A stretch of DNA of 64,000 bases from Thermophagus xiamenensis (GTDB lineage: Bacteria; Bacteroidota; Bacteroidia; Bacteroidales; Marinilabiliaceae), in NCBI RefSeq assembly GCF_900112795.1, contig NZ_FONA01000002.1, positions 1 through 64,000 on the forward strand. Direction: 5' to 3'. The notes beneath the pieces are model-generated. The model made no database searches. It saw only the letters and a list, made by a program, of their open reading frames with translations, and was not told the DNA's origin. This document shows, in pieces, positions 47,748 through 55,643 of this stretch (position 1 is the first letter of the stretch; the number at the start of each line of letters is the position of its first letter). The position numbers and the translations under genes are program-made.

Positions 47748-48116
47748 GAAACCTTCATGCAGCGATGCAATGCCTTCCGGAACGATTTGAAACCTTCATG
47801 CAGCGATGTAATGCCTTCCAGAACAATTTGAAACCTTCATACAGCGATGCAATGCCTTCCAGAACGATTGGAAACCTTCATGCAGCGATGCAATGCCTTC
47901 CAGAACGATTGGAAACCTTCATGCAGCGATGCAATGCCTTCCAGAACGATTGGAAACCTTCATGCAGCGATGCAATGCCTTCCAGAACGATTGGAAACCT
48001 TCATGCAGCGATGTAACGCCTTCCAGAACGATTGGAAACCTTCATGCAGCGATGTAACGCCTTCCAGAACGATTGGAAACCTTCATGCAGAGATGTAACG
48101 CCTTCCAGAAGAGCAT
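47748..48116. repeat. Tandem array of 41-bp units, array 2
   Basis: Nine contiguous 41-bp units start at 47748 and every 41 bp to 48076. They begin GAAACCTTCATGCAGC, continue GATGCAATGCCTTCCAGAAC and end with GATTG. The units share 30 of 41 positions with the consensus of array 1, and the first 17 are identical. The array lies between the riboswitch and the terminator of the glycosidase operon. TTCTGCCTTCTGG just upstream resembles a module of the composite elements. Confidence 0.95.
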
Positions 48117-48139
48117 TTTCGCGAAACTGTGTCCATAGC

Positions 48140-48193
48140 AAAAAAACAAAAACCCCAGAGCCGGAACAGATAAAACATTTTCCAACTCTGAGG
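48140..48193 (-). terminator. Terminator of the polysaccharide utilisation operon
   Basis: On the minus strand CCTCAGAG pairs with CTCTGGGG (one mismatch), with inner GGAA/TTCC pairing. It is followed by TTTTTGTTTTTTT. It lies 42 bp past the GH2 stop and ends the locus. Confidence 0.75.
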
Positions 48194-48234
48194 AATTACC
48201 CCTGCAAACAAACGAAGAAAAAATTTACAACTGT

Positions 48235-50667
48235 TTACTTCATTTCAATTCTAACCGTTGACTCGGGCAAACCTTCTGAAGCGGCCTTTAACAAAACACT
48301 TCCTTTTTTAGTTCCGGCCCGCACAATGGCCAGACATTTACCATGAAATGCTTTTCGTTGATGACTTTGGAAAGAAGTGAGACAGGTTTGGTCTCCATTA
48401 TCAGTAGCAACGATAGAAGCCTCGCCATTCAGACTAAATTTAATCAGATTGTTGGCATCAGGAACTGGATTTCCATCTTTATCGGTTACGGTAGCCGTAA
48501 CAAAGGCCAGGTCTTCTCCATCGGCCCTAATCACCTCTCTGTCGCATGTCAAATGAATACGGGCGGGCTGTCCAGCCGTATGAATAATTTTTTCGGCCAC
48601 GGTTTGTCCGTTTTTTCGGGACACAGCTCTGAGGGTTCCGGGAACGAAGGGGACTCTCCACATGACGTGGAACTGTTCATCCGATTTACTTTTACTCCCC
48701 AGCGATTTGTCATTCAGGAATAATTCCACCTCATCGGCATGGTTGTAATAGGCCCATACATCCACCATTTGTCCATCTTCCCAGTTCCAGTGTGGGAAAA
48801 CATGGAGAACGGTATCTTCCGACCATTCACTTTTATAAAAATAGTAGGCATCTTTAGGGAAACCGGCCAAATCGACCAATCCGAAATAGGAGCTGCGCGA
48901 AGGCCACTTGTAAGGTGTAGGCTCGCCCAGATAATCGAAGCCGGTCCAGATAAACATGCCCGACAGGAAGTCGTACTTTTTAATCAGTCGCCAGGTGTCG
49001 GCATGTGTAGAGCCCCATGGGGTTCTGCAATTGTCGTAGGCCGAACAGGTATTACCTGGATTTCCACCCTCAAACGGCACATCCCAGCGGGTGGGCCAAA
49101 TTCTCACGCTGTCCGACGGCATGTCGTAATGGCCTCGGGTATGGAGCGACGAGTTGGTTTCAGTTGCAATAAATTTCTGTCCCGGATAAATTTTCGGAAA
49201 ATCGGTCCATCCCTCATGATGATAATTAATTCCTATTAGGTCGAGAGCGCCTGACTGAATCAGATAATTGCGTGGGGATGGCTCATTATTGCCTGTGGTT
49301 ATGGGACGAGTAGGATCCAATTTACGAACTATGGCAGCCAGTTCTCGGGTTAACTCCACTCCGGAACTGTCCCATTGCTCCATAATTTCGTTACCGATGC
49401 TCCAGATCATGACCGAGGGATGGTTGCGGTCGCGTCGGATGAAATCGCGCAGATCCTGCTGATGCCACTCCTCCCAATAGAGCGAATAATCGTATTTCAC
49501 CTTGGCGATGGCCCACATATCGAAAGCCTCGTCCATAACGATGAAGCCCATGCTGTCGCACAATTGCAACACTTCTGGCGCCGGCGGATTATGTGAAGTA
49601 CGAATGGCATTGACACCCATCTTTTGCATGATTTGAAGCTGACGTTCCATAGCCCTTCGGTTAAAGGCCGAGCCCAGGGCACCCAGATCGTGATGCAGAC
49701 ATACGCCTTTAATCTTCACTGGCCGTCCATTGAGGAAAAATCCCTTTTCGGCATCAAAATAAAAATTGCGAATGCCAAACTTTGTACGATACTGATCCAT
49801 TAAATGTCCGTTGGACCATACCCTGGTGATGGCAGTATAAATCTTCGGCTGGTTAAGATCCCACAACACGGGATGGGGTACTTCCACCGAGTCGGAAAAC
49901 GTTATTTTTTGGTTGGGCAAAAGCTCCTTATCTGCCGATTCAGTTTGAGCAACCACCACTCCTTCGGGCGACACCACCTGGGTAATAACCGTACAGGCAA
50001 CAGGCTGGTCGAAGTCATTGTTTACAGTACTTTGAATATGTACCACCGCCCTGTCGTCTTCGATGTGGGGGGTCGTAATAAATGTTCCCCAATGATCGAC
50101 ATACAGGGGGTTAACGGTGGTGAGCCATACATTTCGGTAGATGCCCGAACCGGAATACCACCGAGAATTGGGCTGACGGCTGTTATCCACTTTTACGGCC
50201 AATACATTTTCTTTATCACCGAAATTCAAATGAGGGGTAAGGTCATAACGAAAAGAGATGTAACCATAGGGTCGCTTTCCAAGGTAATGACCGTTGATCC
50301 AGACCTCACTGTTCATATAGACTCCATCGAAATCTATAAAAACTTTTTTACCACGATCTTTCTCCGACAACAAAAAGGTTTTCCGATACCAGCCGATGCC
50401 TCCGGGCAGTGCGCCGCCTCCCACATCGGCCGGATGGTCGGGACTAAAGGTGCCTTCAATGCTCCAGTCGTGCGGCAAATTGAGCACGCGCCATTTGGAA
50501 TCGTCCAGGTCAGGACGATAATAACCCGAATCGTTTTCCAGACTATCCAATAAATTAAATTTCCAATGGTTAGTAAATTTCCTGACAACCCGAACATTTT
50601 CTTCCTTTTGGGTACAGGAAGAGATCAGCAGGACAGAAAACAGGGATAAGAATACTATAAATCTCAT
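48235..50667 (-). CDS. Glycoside hydrolase family 2 lipoprotein, probable beta-galactosidase
   Basis: Exo-glycosidase of 810 residues with a lipoprotein signal (FSVLLISSC, Cys18). Order of domains: sugar-binding jelly roll (residues ~35-190, LPHDWSIEGTF, GGIGWYRKTF), immunoglobulin-like domain, TIM barrel (from ~300, KIKGVCLHHDLGALGSAF), then two C-terminal beta-domains. The acid/base is Glu427 in MIWSIGNEIMEQWD and the nucleophile Glu503 in KFIATETNSS. In a locus with GH5 and PA14-GH31 the expected task is removal of galactose from xyloglucan side chains; other GH2 activities are possible. It follows GH31 by 209 bp. Confidence 0.9.
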   Translation of the reverse strand: MRFIVFLSLFSVLLISSCTQKEENVRVVRKFTNHWKFNLLDSLENDSGYYRPDLDDSKWRVLNLPHDWSIEGTFSPDHPADVGGGALPGGIGWYRKTFLLSEKDRGKKVFIDFDGVYMNSEVWINGHYLGKRPYGYISFRYDLTPHLNFGDKENVLAVKVDNSRQPNSRWYSGSGIYRNVWLTTVNPLYVDHWGTFITTPHIEDDRAVVHIQSTVNNDFDQPVACTVITQVVSPEGVVVAQTESADKELLPNQKITFSDSVEVPHPVLWDLNQPKIYTAITRVWSNGHLMDQYRTKFGIRNFYFDAEKGFFLNGRPVKIKGVCLHHDLGALGSAFNRRAMERQLQIMQKMGVNAIRTSHNPPAPEVLQLCDSMGFIVMDEAFDMWAIAKVKYDYSLYWEEWHQQDLRDFIRRDRNHPSVMIWSIGNEIMEQWDSSGVELTRELAAIVRKLDPTRPITTGNNEPSPRNYLIQSGALDLIGINYHHEGWTDFPKIYPGQKFIATETNSSLHTRGHYDMPSDSVRIWPTRWDVPFEGGNPGNTCSAYDNCRTPWGSTHADTWRLIKKYDFLSGMFIWTGFDYLGEPTPYKWPSRSSYFGLVDLAGFPKDAYYFYKSEWSEDTVLHVFPHWNWEDGQMVDVWAYYNHADEVELFLNDKSLGSKSKSDEQFHVMWRVPFVPGTLRAVSRKNGQTVAEKIIHTAGQPARIHLTCDREVIRADGEDLAFVTATVTDKDGNPVPDANNLIKFSLNGEASIVATDNGDQTCLTSFQSHQRKAFHGKCLAIVRAGTKKGSVLLKAASEGLPESTVRIEMK

Positions 50668-50876
50668 ATTTCAATAATTTAAGTTATAATATTTCGACAC
50701 GTTGTAAAAACGTCAGGGTGAATAGCAGCATTACTTTGCAACATAAAGAATAACAAATTCTTAATGGGCTATATCATTGTAAAACTACTTTCCTGATCTA
50801 AAAAAACCAAATGATCGGCAAAAAGATTATGGCCTAGGCCATTTGCTTGTATCACCCTCCGTCCCCGTTGTGGCTC

Positions 50877-53717
50877 TCATCTCACGGGCACCTCCACCAC
50901 CTCACCATTGTAAGGTACCACCTGTGCGGTAGAAATATCAGGATCAAATTCGACGGGATGTCCGGGTGTAACAAAAACCACCTTAAACAGGCGTTTTTCC
51001 GGCATTCCGTCGTATGATCCTTTCCGTTTTCCGATAGTCAGGGTTTTATTTTTTTCGTTGTATGTGAAAGGGATAGTGGCAAATTGTCCTTTCTCATAAT
51101 TATAGTTGGTGTTTTCGTCTTCGTACAAATCAAAGCTACCATCATCACCGGTATAGACATAAAGGGTGATGGGATCTGGGATTTTCTGTGTCGCGTACTC
51201 TATTTGCGGACCAAGGGGAATAATGGCCCCGGCGGGCACAAACAAAGGCATACGATCATAGGGTGCATCCACAGTCAGCGTTTGTCCCCCTTCCATAAAT
51301 TCACCGGTATAGAAATTATACCAACCTTTATTTTTGGGGAAATAGACCTGGCGTTCCCGGGCTTTATAGCGGTACACGGGACATACCATAAAAGCGGGCC
51401 CGAACATATACTGATCTCCGATGTCAAAGACCATGGGGTCGTGGGTAAAATCCATGACCAGTCCGCGCATGATGGTATAATCGTGATGGTAAACGGCGCC
51501 GGCCAGGCTGTAAATGTAGGGCATCAAGCGATAGCGCAGTTTATTATACCAAAGCATCGATTTATAGGCGGGATGATCGGCAGGGGCGATATTCCATATT
51601 TCGCGATATGGATACTGACCGTGCACCCTGAAAAGAGGGGCAAAAGCACCGAATTGATACCAACGGGTATTCAGTTCGCGCCACTCTTCCATATCATCGC
51701 TTCCTTCTTTAGCGGTTTCGAATCGTTTTTCGACGCAGAAGCCACCGATGTCCATGGTCCAGTAGGGCAATCCGCTCATGGAAAAGTTGATGCCTGCGGG
51801 GATCTGTGCTTTCAGGTCTTCCCAAACGGTACCGATATCGCCACTCCAGGTGGCGGCGCCGTAACGCTGCATCCCGGCAAATGCGGAACGGGTAAGGATG
51901 AAAACGCGTTTATTGTTGTTCAGAGCCCTTTGACCTTCGTATATTCCTTTGGCATTCATCAAAGCAAAGGCATTGAAATATTTGACCGATGGTCCCAGAT
52001 GGGTGGGATTCATCAAGGCTTTGCGATAGTCCATGCTGGCATTGGAAAGAATATCGGGTTCGGTAGCATCGAGCCACCAGGCATCAAACCCTTTGGTATA
52101 AAGATGTTCTTTAATCTGTTCCCAGAAAAGCTTTCGGGCACCGGGTGAATAGGCATCGTAAAAAGAGCCTATATATCCTGGATATATCCAGTCGCGAATA
52201 CTGTCTTCTATTGCTCTGCGATAGATCCATCCATTTTGGTCAAACTCCTTAAAGTGTTGGGTTCCCAGGTAAAACTTGGGCCACACGGAAATCATGATGT
52301 GGGCATTGTTGGCATGCACTTCATCGACCATAGCTTTGGGATCGGGGAAACGTTCCGGGTCAAATTCATGGCTTCCCCATTGGTCAACGGGCCAGTATGA
52401 CCAGTCCTGAACGATGTTATCGATGGGGATATGCCGTTTTCGGAATTCGCGTAACACGCCGAGCAATTCATCCTGGGTTTTGTATCGTTCCCGGCTTTGC
52501 CAGAATCCCATAGCCCATTTGGGCATCACCTGAGCTTTACCCGTCAGCGTCCGATAGTTGCCGATAACCTGGTCCATCGATTCGCCTGCCATAAAGAAAT
52601 AGTTGATCTGATCGCCCATTTCCGACCAGAAGGATATTCGGTTTTGTTCCTCCGGGGGTCGGGGGGTCAGAACTTTCAATCCTATGTAAGAAACGCCGCC
52701 GTCAGGGATCCACTCCAGCTTCAGATGGTATTTTGTATCTTCATTCATGTTAACCTGGAATTTGGCGACGGAAGGGTTCCAGGCTGTACGCCACCGGTCG
52801 GCCATGAGCCGGCCATCAATCCATATTTTGGTATAGCCGGCGTAGTAAAGCAGGAATCGGAACACGCCACTCTCGCGGGGTTGCAAATATCCTTCCCAGG
52901 TAATCTTCGCCTTGTTAAAATTAAACCCCTCCGGGAAATTTTTTATTGTTGTCAGGTTTTCATAATCGATGGTCTTTTCCTGACGAATGGTATAGACCTT
53001 TTGGTTTTGGATGTCGTCGACATAGGTTGCTGTGAGACCTCCCACCTCACCTGCGGCATTATACAGGTCGAAGACGTCGAGTTGAGCATAAGGACGTGGA
53101 TCCCCAAACCGGGTAAGGGAATAGTTATCCCACAAAATACCGTAATTTTTGGTAGAGATAATGACCGGAACAGACACCTTGGTATTGTACTGAAACAACT
53201 CTTCGTTTTTCCCTTTATAATTAAATTCATGTGCCTGGTGCTGTCCCAGCCCGTAGAGGCCCTCATCGGGTGCAGACTCCCAAACCTGCCGGATTTCGTA
53301 ACCTTTAACGCCATCGACCTCCATGGGTTTAAATGTTTTACCGCCATTCTTCTTTTCCTGAAGGATGAGTTCCCCTTTGGCATTATAAAAACGTACTTCG
53401 CCGGTAATTTTAGAGACTGCGGCCGACAGTTTTCCGGTATAAAGCATCACCTCCTGATCGGTTTCGGTGACATCAAAATCAACGGGACTGTCGGGTGGCA
53501 AAGCTGTCAAACTCTCCTGATCACTAAACTGGTTATCTGCCGTGGCCGATACTTTTATGATTTCCTCGGTGTAAGGTTCCAATCGTACGGCCTGTAACAG
53601 TTCATCCGTTGGTTTTTCTGGAAACACTGTCACTCCCCTGTTGTCGGCTTTCCAATTATCAGTGGTACAGCCAAAATAAATAAAGGCCACAGCCATTATA
53701 AACATTAATTTCTTCAT
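50877..53717 (-). CDS. Glycoside hydrolase family 31 lipoprotein with PA14 domain, probable alpha-xylosidase
   Basis: Enzyme of 946 residues with a lipoprotein signal (AFIYFGC, Cys17). The N-terminal beta-sandwich is interrupted by a PA14 domain at about residues 226-355 (ITWEGYLQPRESGVFRFLLY, WIDGRLMADRW). The barrel carries the nucleophile Asp550 in DAWWLDATEPDIL and the acid/base Asp627 in TWSGDIGTVWEDL. A PA14 insert in this place is known from alpha-xylosidases acting on xyloglucan oligosaccharides, such as those of Cellvibrio and Bacteroides ovatus, so this activity is inferred. The 295-bp gap upstream holds a composite repeat. Confidence 0.9.
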   Translation of the reverse strand: MKKLMFIMAVAFIYFGCTTDNWKADNRGVTVFPEKPTDELLQAVRLEPYTEEIIKVSATADNQFSDQESLTALPPDSPVDFDVTETDQEVMLYTGKLSAAVSKITGEVRFYNAKGELILQEKKNGGKTFKPMEVDGVKGYEIRQVWESAPDEGLYGLGQHQAHEFNYKGKNEELFQYNTKVSVPVIISTKNYGILWDNYSLTRFGDPRPYAQLDVFDLYNAAGEVGGLTATYVDDIQNQKVYTIRQEKTIDYENLTTIKNFPEGFNFNKAKITWEGYLQPRESGVFRFLLYYAGYTKIWIDGRLMADRWRTAWNPSVAKFQVNMNEDTKYHLKLEWIPDGGVSYIGLKVLTPRPPEEQNRISFWSEMGDQINYFFMAGESMDQVIGNYRTLTGKAQVMPKWAMGFWQSRERYKTQDELLGVLREFRKRHIPIDNIVQDWSYWPVDQWGSHEFDPERFPDPKAMVDEVHANNAHIMISVWPKFYLGTQHFKEFDQNGWIYRRAIEDSIRDWIYPGYIGSFYDAYSPGARKLFWEQIKEHLYTKGFDAWWLDATEPDILSNASMDYRKALMNPTHLGPSVKYFNAFALMNAKGIYEGQRALNNNKRVFILTRSAFAGMQRYGAATWSGDIGTVWEDLKAQIPAGINFSMSGLPYWTMDIGGFCVEKRFETAKEGSDDMEEWRELNTRWYQFGAFAPLFRVHGQYPYREIWNIAPADHPAYKSMLWYNKLRYRLMPYIYSLAGAVYHHDYTIMRGLVMDFTHDPMVFDIGDQYMFGPAFMVCPVYRYKARERQVYFPKNKGWYNFYTGEFMEGGQTLTVDAPYDRMPLFVPAGAIIPLGPQIEYATQKIPDPITLYVYTGDDGSFDLYEDENTNYNYEKGQFATIPFTYNEKNKTLTIGKRKGSYDGMPEKRLFKVVFVTPGHPVEFDPDISTAQVVPYNGEVVEVPVR

Positions 53718-53734
53718 AAAAACAGGTCGTTATA

Positions 53735-53962
53735 TAAATTTATCCGTATAAAATTTACTTAAGTTATTAGCTGGATAGAACTTAAAATTAATTTTTAGTC
53801 GTAAGTCATTAGTGCAATCATTACTAATGACTGTTCACTAATCACTAAACTTCTGCCTGGACACTACTGCCTTTGTCCTTTTATACATATTCTTTTGTGA
53901 CAAACTCACATTGCCATGCTCGTTTCATCAGTATAAATTCATCAAATAAATTATTCAGATGG
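53735..53962. repeat. Composite intergenic element, copy 3 (GH5-GH31 gap)
   Basis: The left end CCGTATAAAATTTACTTAAG and right end TTTTATACATATTCTTTTG...CCATGCTCGTTTCATC match the cob-cluster copies. The middle contains a GTCATTAGTG...CACTAATGACTG-type block and CTTCTGCCTGGACACT in place of the CCCTAAAGGGG module. This shows that inner modules vary while the ends stay the same. No gene is present. Confidence 0.75.
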
Positions 53963-54012
53963 GAAAAACCTCTTGCCCAACCATCATATCAAGTTAAGGA
54001 TATAATTCCCCT

Positions 54013-55533
54013 CTACTGAGTGGCACCTTTCAATATTGCCTGCAGGGCTTGGTCGTCCACCACTTCACCGGTTTGGCGATTAAACAAGGCAAAGCCGTTG
54101 TTGCCGGCCCAGCCGTTGTCCCAATATATGGGTACCAGACCATTGGCGATGGCGGCATGGGTTACATACTCCAGATAATAATTGCGAGCGGCGATGTGTT
54201 TCTCCAGCTCTTCGCCGGTAAGGTCAGACCTCAGCACGGCGCCGTATTCACCCAGAATGACGCCGATGCCCTGATCCACAAAATGGCTTTTCATCATTCC
54301 GAAGGCTTCATCGACCCAAGGTTCCTGCCCCCATGACGAGACGTCGCCCCCGGCAAAAGGCTCACCCCATTGGGTTTTAAAGCTGCCATCGGTCTGAAGG
54401 GTAAAATCGTAAGGATCGTAAAAGTGCACTTCGGCCAAAAGACGATTTTCGGTATCATCGTCGGGCATCACCATATGCTCGATGGCATAACCGATGTTGG
54501 TGTTGTAGGCCTGCACCACCAGAAAACGATAGGTATTTCGGCCTCCGGTGCTGCGAACAGCATCGACGAAGGTTTGATTAAAAGAGTTTTGGACCTCCAC
54601 GTTTTCGGGTGAAGGATCGCTGTAATCGCCCTCTACATGCACCTCGTTGGTGCCGGCAAATAAGAGTTGGTCATCGTAATCACGAAAGTGGACAGCGATT
54701 TGCTTCCACAAGGCCCGTAATTTGGTATTAATGTCATCCTGCCGATCATAATAGGGATGATCCAGCCACCCTCCGTCCCAATGGATATTGATAATGACAA
54801 AGAGTTCGTTATCCAAAGCATAATTAACCACCTCCTCGACGCGTTCGAGCCAGGAAGATGATATTTCAAAGGTTGATTCATCCACAATTTTATGCGACCA
54901 GGAAACAGGGATGCGAATGGTATTGAATCCCGCCATGGCCACTGAGTCAATCAACCGTCGGGTGACCACGGGATTACCCCATGATGTTTCATCACCGCTG
55001 AGTACACCATTATTCACCTGGATGGCTTCGAGCGAGTTTCCCAGGTTCCAGCCAACGGTCATCAGTTGCGCAAATTCTACCGACGAAAGATCTCTCATTC
55101 CGGTAGCATCAGGGTCAATATAATCGTCCTGACCATCAGGTGGCACAAAGGCATCCTGAATTACGGTCACTTCAATTTCCTTTTTATCATCATTTGTACC
55201 TGCCGAAATCGTGAGCACGAGACTCCGTTCTTCCTCCACCTCACTGGCATCGGCCGTAATGGTAACCTCAGCATCGCCTTTGGAAACTGAGATGGAAGGC
55301 CTGGCCCAGGTATCGGCATCAAAAGCAATGGTCCATGCCGAATTGCTGGTAATGGAAATGCTTTTCTCGCCGCCCTCGGCCGAAAAATGAAGTGAGGCCG
55401 GTTCTACGGAAAGGGTCACTTTCGGGGTAGGATCAGGATCGTTGCCATTCTCCGCATTATCGCAAGCCGTTATAATAAAGGGAATCAACAACAAATGAAA
55501 TAAAAAGGTTGCTCTGTTCACCATCATCAACAT
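54013..55533 (-). CDS. BACON-GH5 endo-glucanase lipoprotein, probable xyloglucanase
   Basis: Surface lipoprotein of 506 residues (lipobox FIITAC, Cys24). A BACON domain covers about residues 38-130 (LSVEPASLHFSAEGGEKSIS, SNSAWTIAFD). The GH5 barrel follows with VGWNLGNSLEAI, IRIPVSWSHKI, INIHWDGGWLDH, acid/base Glu297 in LLFAGTNEVH, and nucleophile Glu429 in VILGEYGAVL. BACON plus this GH5 type (subfamily 4 by look) is the layout of the B. ovatus endo-xyloglucanase; beta-glucan or mannan activity remains possible. Three ATGs in a row (55533, 55527, 55524) make the exact start ambiguous. Confidence 0.9.
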   Translation of the reverse strand: MLMMVNRATFLFHLLLIPFIITACDNAENGNDPDPTPKVTLSVEPASLHFSAEGGEKSISITSNSAWTIAFDADTWARPSISVSKGDAEVTITADASEVEEERSLVLTISAGTNDDKKEIEVTVIQDAFVPPDGQDDYIDPDATGMRDLSSVEFAQLMTVGWNLGNSLEAIQVNNGVLSGDETSWGNPVVTRRLIDSVAMAGFNTIRIPVSWSHKIVDESTFEISSSWLERVEEVVNYALDNELFVIINIHWDGGWLDHPYYDRQDDINTKLRALWKQIAVHFRDYDDQLLFAGTNEVHVEGDYSDPSPENVEVQNSFNQTFVDAVRSTGGRNTYRFLVVQAYNTNIGYAIEHMVMPDDDTENRLLAEVHFYDPYDFTLQTDGSFKTQWGEPFAGGDVSSWGQEPWVDEAFGMMKSHFVDQGIGVILGEYGAVLRSDLTGEELEKHIAARNYYLEYVTHAAIANGLVPIYWDNGWAGNNGFALFNRQTGEVVDDQALQAILKGATQ

Positions 55534-55555
55534 TTAAAGATTAGATAAGAAGCAA

Positions 55556-55627
55556 AATCTTTGGTTCGAAAGCGAAGACTAGATTTTACCAGTTTCAGCA
55601 ATTATTCTCTCTTCCGAACCAAAGATT
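55556..55627 (-). promoter_or_regulatory. 13-bp inverted repeat between surface lipoprotein and GH5 genes
   Basis: AATCTTTGGTTCG (55556-55568) and CGAACCAAAGATT (55615-55627) are perfectly complementary and enclose 46 nt. They nearly fill the 110-bp intergenic region inside the operon. A role in mRNA processing or partial termination between the binding proteins and the enzymes is plausible. Confidence 0.55.
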
Positions 55628-55643
55628 AATACTTTACTAGGAT

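Noticed and set aside
47675-48346. Repeat-containing proteins encoded by array 2 (up to 113 residues on the plus strand)
   Set aside because: The 41-bp unit shifts frame each time and lacks stops in all frames, so open frames arise automatically. There is no start signal or similarity.
51084-53597. Two long plus-strand frames (354 and 366 residues) opposite the GH31 gene
   Set aside because: Antisense shadows of a complete GH31 gene; no domain or leader seen.
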